Source of the DNA: a virus
Direction: 5' to 3' (one strand)
IMG/VR virus record: IMGVR_UViG_3300042563_000635
Span: 1-64,000 of that record
Length of the DNA stretch: 64,000 nucleotides
The notes beneath the pieces are model-generated. The model did not search any database and was not told the origin of the DNA. It saw nothing but the letters and a program-made list of their open reading frames with translations. The position numbers were made by a program, and so were the translations under genes. Below, one piece after another: positions 63,001-64,000 of the stretch. Positions within the stretch are counted from its first letter, which is position 1. Every line of letters starts with the position of its first letter.

Positions 63001-63992
63001 TTGAAGGTGTAACGATACACTTGACCCAAATCTGCATCGCTGATCACATAACCTAATTGGCTACTTATCGCAACTGCACTTCCCAATGATTGAGAAGATG
63101 CTTTAGTTACTTGATTTTCTAATGTATAGTTTATATTTTTTCTGTATACGCCCCATGATCCAGAAGCATCAGTATCTACCCATACTGTATTCTTTCTAAA
63201 TTCTGCTTCTGTTAATGGTAAGTTTGCAATTTCTGCAGGAGTTGCAACACGTTGAGAAGTAAACTTCATAGCAACACCTTGACCATTAATGGTCTTGATG
63301 CTAGTGTCTAAAACTTTGTTTACCAACACTCTGTTTTGATCAATCACAATCGTTGCTAGATAATAGCCATCAATCGCAGGATCAAAATTCACAATAGCAA
63401 ATGGTTGATATTGTGTTAGATTATGAGGTTTGTTAAATGTTACAGTAATTGTTTCATTTAAGTTATTTTTTACAGTAGTTACTTGACCCATTGACACAGG
63501 TGTGTAAACTTGCCATTGCTCTAAGTAGTTGGCTAACCATACGTAATCACGTACAAAAAAGTCTTGAATAGGTACGATAGAACCATTTTTATCTACTGCT
63601 ACTCCCAATTGAGAATAGAAGAAAGCAGACATTTTAATGTCATTGTAATTTACATATCCTGCATCAGGATACAATGTACTGATAGTTTCTGTAGTTGTAG
63701 GCAAAACATTAACGTTTGTAATGGTTCTACCGTAGTTGAACAATGAGTATAACGGGACTTCTTGTTGTACACCTTGATTGTAAATTCCCTGAGTCAACCC
63801 TACTATTGCAGGATTTCCTGTCATTGATTTTTCGTTAACTCTAAATTCTACAAAATTGTTGTTTAGTACACCGCCAAACTCTCCGGCCTTTATAGCCCAA
63901 TTTTCAAAAATTTCATAATCAATGCCGCCTTGAGGCAAAGTGGCGCCTTTGAATGCACTAGCTGCGTTCAATGTACCTTTGTTCTTAATCAT
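51018..63992 (-). CDS. Giant repeat-rich virion protein, at least 4324 aa (5' end probably outside window)
   Basis: The first ATG at 63992 has no ribosome-binding site and the frame stays open to the window edge, so the true start is probably upstream. Roughly: residues 250-1050 hold FG-GAP-like repeats (FGSTISYAG, LWGTAISISKNQNWIYISD, GTALDFNNYGVIVGTPGD), 1200-1600 a unique part; 1670-3900 about 16 copies of a 70-100-residue unit (G.TYYVKSIVS.TEFTIS.T..G..L.L), broken near 2750-3150 by BNR-like repeats (TDGINWNQ, KIVAVGEDGVIYISDNG). EQI-SSVD-LRG-NGT blocks occur near 1670 and 4260. Low charge and high T/N/S suggest an extended tail or fibre protein. Confidence 0.85.
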   Translation of the reverse strand: MIKNKGTLNAASAFKGATLPQGGIDYEIFENWAIKAGEFGGVLNNNFVEFRVNEKSMTGNPAIVGLTQGIYNQGVQQEVPLYSLFNYGRTITNVNVLPTTTETISTLYPDAGYVNYNDIKMSAFFYSQLGVAVDKNGSIVPIQDFFVRDYVWLANYLEQWQVYTPVSMGQVTTVKNNLNETITVTFNKPHNLTQYQPFAIVNFDPAIDGYYLATIVIDQNRVLVNKVLDTSIKTINGQGVAMKFTSQRVATPAEIANLPLTEAEFRKNTVWVDTDASGSWGVYRKNINYTLENQVTKASSQSLGSAVAISSQLGYVISDADLGQVYRYTFNDLNNAYELVQTLVGNPTFGSTISYAGDLYAIAETTGAASSVKLYQLQSTTTSDDLVLVQTIPYAAALDDLWGTAISISKNQNWIYISDIDNNTVHVYQRSNIVTTAGNFESTETYIINSIGTTDFTSIGATSNDVGTVFIATGVGTGTGVATKITFNAVTTIDGDALGLTNSGDKFGYSIATEYDSNKIIIGTPYKDEGSVDKWGRTYVFQRLSQNLEIQYNTVSPNTQTLQLAWTPSSTEFTVTDTNATTDRITLSTLPNPATDVDKPIMFIGSGFTGTEITTSKVYYIATVSGYDITIKESRESATVVPLATVAGMTNAKAYLQDDTLFVSNNGTLIQDSNYAVISDTLVYTASLNAGDIIDVNGHEITLLQNIAPAEAPQTGAQFGTSVTTNNTASEILIGAPFQLSTQTSEGVVYRYTDPGAAYGMYVGTTDCNVTTTRKILLNGFLTYIPVGNATVVANAINSSNITNVAATAINGKLVILLVDNSLAPINEKLCLSITDTTTLSELGITVFDMTQEIVCPHNIGPTQFGTVVKFNEYGSFVASAPVGTRYSATTFDFVDDENQDNDTLFDNNTTSWIDESPNFGAVYMFDYISQYNESLLNLGKFVYAQSVNSPNLAYTPFNTYDQATDVTTSNQPLYGTALDFNNYGVIVGTPGDVGSTTGSEYAGSATVYNNSTGVKDWALYRYSAPIVDINKIFNIQLFSAESNETLINMDYIDPLQGKILGAARENIDIISNVDPANYNNGDTVTGGLVWGADHVGKVWLNTKNLRFVNYHQNNDVSYNSQYWGTLFPGSDVSVCSWVASNVLPGEYRGPGIPVDVTSFSIQYVIDAAGALAPVYYFWARNTNTIFSNNGKTLADSIIASYIENPKASGISYFSPILPSVYGLYNSGDYINANDSVLHIGFATGNNDDVSHEQFNLIRSGFPSDFLPGVPNTTNEIPDSLYDRLLDSLCGVDETGAIVPNPYLPKAVQTGILARPRQSFFLDRFTALKNYLQYANSILTQFPITEIRQSSFLTSSGEFYDTRDYWEFINWWATGYDDNIKSALQVPIYADLSTLSVIPGTIVTVSTNMSGKAETYIFELTGNWRRIGLENGTIRFKSSLWDYESVRLGYGDNFFDTDTYDVYPSEETRKIVRALNEQIYTDDLLVYRNRSLILLFEYIQSETTESQNYLPWLNKTSFIDVAHTIRELRPIEVFQTDNQDFLSGYMNEIKPYHVVIKEFLFKYTGSEVYSGNITDFDLPAKYDKSQAQFITPQLVYNSGNGVNQFTPDNPIWEEQEYSQWFENHGLSITGELDAHITTLASYISLNTKSFAVDNAQGLPINGILKMGTEQIGYSSVDRALNVLAGLTRGVNGTPITEHIPGENIFMDLPAVLLLDGGRGYIEPPKVTAYIDPVLYPAPTKPAVLNAVMNLDSVLRVDVVDPGQGYTVLPKIIIDSSIVVPFSSTDVNTFSSTIQIYAPLLQTGDLIQYKVGTNSTPIGGLENDQWYYINVLETVPSVVLGFYDNYADCINDHDRLPLFSTGTGANHTVNLGAKASAISSSLPIRQNDIVLRFDRTAYTSKVIEWVTGRYYGAFFAGTYSNSESIASSSITLQSTQPPIADILASAQGVAFEITDLRNERTVTYSSFIRNVHSTYASNDVVRLTLQDDGSGNPNASGGTNGFYIGMPVTFIGDIGSSGIVNEQVYYVNSIVNQTDFTLSINSTGSPLLPLTNWTVGPAGLECFVGEVTDIAVITVNYPGILDVTSTLAVTNNITVPLNVTGTGGTAGFYIDLPIFFTGTDPTKIQNGVFGGIIENEVYYVTTVVDNQTFTMSETQNPQTFNVTATVASNDTVLIDGDTNKLIVNEPIIFNTMILAGVESATFGGLVSGTTYYVSSIVSPSAFQISATVNGAVLPLSDVSPASNTSALVTSQKNTVTLTTATGNSMVVNVSLPVSPGQVNGQLFTLYETSGQYPGLDGTNGNLITRGVAALIGERTSGIDGLPVDVNSIVMTNYNAGDTVARGLTNIYVNMPIEISEDLFFTNVLVPGTTYYVVDKGTIEIEVTNTSSSTNELTCDTTEMLFADMPITFSGSGIGGAEIDVEYWIKEIVSDTRFTITNTPGGLELTLSTASGLMTGTGLPYIKVAGNLGDPAEYPGDSQQSASITAANPAVITVANAPENGTTVIFRNGTVPSGMSLGTRYYVRNANSTTFNVSLTASGALINTSSGSLSTSTMVITTETTVDQTPLTVAEFDVSYILGGYRVLISNLGTGYAVDNTIVIPGNEIGGTSPLNDLTVTVNSIGTNGEITSVICNGTVAGDSNQYYLKVISSTEFELYQNQLMTVPVSGLSLPYVGITEATVTAVSSANDRLTIGDTSVFDVNDAVVFTGSVQTNITNITEGETYYIYDIPSSTQFRISTVPGDVTTIVNIVTTIGVNFTMAKSGSFALLPEPFIFNQSIVKYNNRVYVCVISNNDTEFVFGKWELLTSGDRRLNAMDRVFGYYQPTDNMPGKDLSQLFEGVIYPNSTYLGNAFAPDDQYPIDTILQDQAFYPADVDIHAVVWDGVRYLAAADMTDYSSVISSLTGDEWSIQKLANSPINTTDMIYAGGYYIMTTNNPATPVFRSIDGITWTTNGYYTPYGSVPYDTTTYDFTALSISSLNLNSVGYRDNLWVAVGEGIVSSDDTYIWRQRFTFSNPTLTNILYGVNGVSVPNYIGFIAVGKGQQLDYSTGVGITIDVNIVLTSTDGINWNQIPALSSKGFYGVTHNSSKIVAVGEDGVIYISDNGANWLGVNEVTVISANDSSNELNVTSTAGFIVGDQVKFSESFNVFVAGTTYYVVNIISLTQLQVSATPGGLPVTLNVFDPSETTYMFAPRTTSLVDVYYANNRYVAVGDAGLIKVSIDGYSWAQHSSGTSENLNGITYNSTSGEWIAVGDNNTILISSDNGVTWTSSSVFAIQPTIYDVQGAEFTYGYGPEELVPGVVTDNITMTVATRPGTNWDETIYAHVGYNVVSIEYTPTSGTQTLYSFDIGNLYNVQTPAQIAVYIIDGTTGLSTAIYETLNYTINWIDYTITLNTPLTFSPVANNLRVDVYEVGNGNQLVKSSTKSDPIRINSSTGWNEIYVNCNYSGQIYDGSGIIRPDTQPVDVIATMTDSTNNSILCASVEDFVLNSPITFQGSVFGGIAEDTTYYVKTISYVTNRITISTTINVSTGTAGSTLALTDGTGSMNVVIRVGYGAVWTSPIIYHNGSKLLIGTTSTITRTKASNNAITTNTTSGMVIGERIVFSDTMFGGVLLPQTTYYIKSIVDPNEFTVSATLGGPVIALTNATGGAEFISNDYAFGIADNGISASIIFSTGDYDDNVDYISYTLFGETTPTQYGYTIPEVQVISATGATGPFSLDNFVGDNNPDNAIVEVNGLRLLNTTAYTIDSNNNEITFVSAPTLGSTIAVTTFNNTDRQYLNTQYNITGVTVANIVDVNNTITPVAAITNCTASNGTTEVITCVSTTGFVPGQTIQFKGATSFGDIAIDGTVYYVRAVLSSTTFTIQNESGTIINLSTGTGLVIAYVGGQSAVRVTTGIAHGLTSGDVVRIDGTLGSVQLNNNTYYVHVINSTQVDLYIDTPYNPGLSAINNPVTAISSYVSGGYIWESTAYIIQNLEVTDTTNDPVLGNYLTVASTETLIIGTPIVFTGAVFGGVSANTTYYVKSIVSVTEFSITATRDGSEVILSTVSGSMYVTQWEQDNVDRLWVTVNGYRVPSTRLRLNANNEVSILASITTLDSVTITSMMPSATPNEEVFLINVNQIGTNVAYRANTQTRTWLVEPLSNTDTVMYVDDVTRLTDLVTQNEIVPAAVDGYFYIGLEADKRIISNVSVVNNTIGQTIASENYEIVIVNLSPVLKIAAGAYISVGNQVTITILEGNLLYVNGEQIKFSSVDLANNTISGLQRGTNGTGAQFFIPLYSEVYGLLSNNQMSIQDYQEVWNSNVYNTVEGDPLQISTTPSAIFLRGDIN
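51900..58600 (-). repeat. Degenerate coding repeats with TTYYVKSIVS core
   Basis: About 16 copies of a 210-300-bp unit inside the giant virion gene. Each encodes a turn, a tyrosine pair (TYYV), a valine-rich strand, then SxTxFTIS and a glycine turn. Copies differ by about half or more of their residues, so this is an old expansion, unlike the fresh repeats at 13020-19010. Confidence 0.75.
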
Positions 63993-64000
63993 GTTCTTGT

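Overview
The window reads as one block of a large tailed-phage genome, probably a T4-like (myovirus-type) phage of a Gram-negative, perhaps betaproteobacterial, host. All supportable genes lie on the minus strand, so transcription runs from position 64000 towards 1. Many genes overlap by 4 to 16 bp (often ATGA). Phage-type evidence: thymidylate synthase and dihydrofolate reductase, virion structural proteins at the right end, sequences close to the T4 late-promoter box TATAAATA, and many small unknown genes. The host guess rests on a beta-barrel porin of the type common in Burkholderiales, on consensus sigma70 promoters, and on a tmRNA tag ending in ALAA.

Layout, in the direction of transcription. 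(1) 64000-48021: virion proteins, led by a giant of at least 4324 residues rich in repeats, then small structural and tail-fibre-like proteins. (2) 47972-8893: about 39 kb of surface-chemistry genes. It holds GT-A glycosyltransferases, six radical SAM proteins (two with a B12-binding-like N-terminus, three with an N-terminal cysteine module), nine copies of a GT-B-like domain marked by a T/SEK(T) motif spread over eight genes, two SGNH-like hydrolases, a GDP-mannose-3,5-epimerase-like enzyme, a three-domain dehydrogenase/GT-like/methyltransferase fusion, an amidinotransferase, a half-length DegT-type aminotransferase, a 2OG-oxygenase/GT-like fusion, a NodU-type carbamoyltransferase and a 2784-residue protein built of about 30 tandem repeats. 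(3) 8896-6972: a sigma70 promoter, a tiny membrane protein, a small lipoprotein, a permuted two-piece tmRNA gene with a mini-ORF between its halves, and a porin. (4) 6964-1: short genes, five with their own near-perfect sigma70 promoter (17-bp spacer), a MoxR ATPase and VWA/metallopeptidase pair, then folA and thyA.

Working model (inference): section 2 makes or attaches a decorated glycan (amino, carbamoyl, amidino, methyl and uronate-type changes) on a virion or host-surface target. Section 3 combines a phage-encoded ribosome-rescue RNA with outer-membrane proteins. Section 4 looks like early/middle genes read by unmodified host polymerase. The most striking items are the permuted tmRNA with its embedded mini-ORF, the giant repeat protein that seems to have grown from a piece of a glycosyltransferase, and the expanded T/SEK(T) family.
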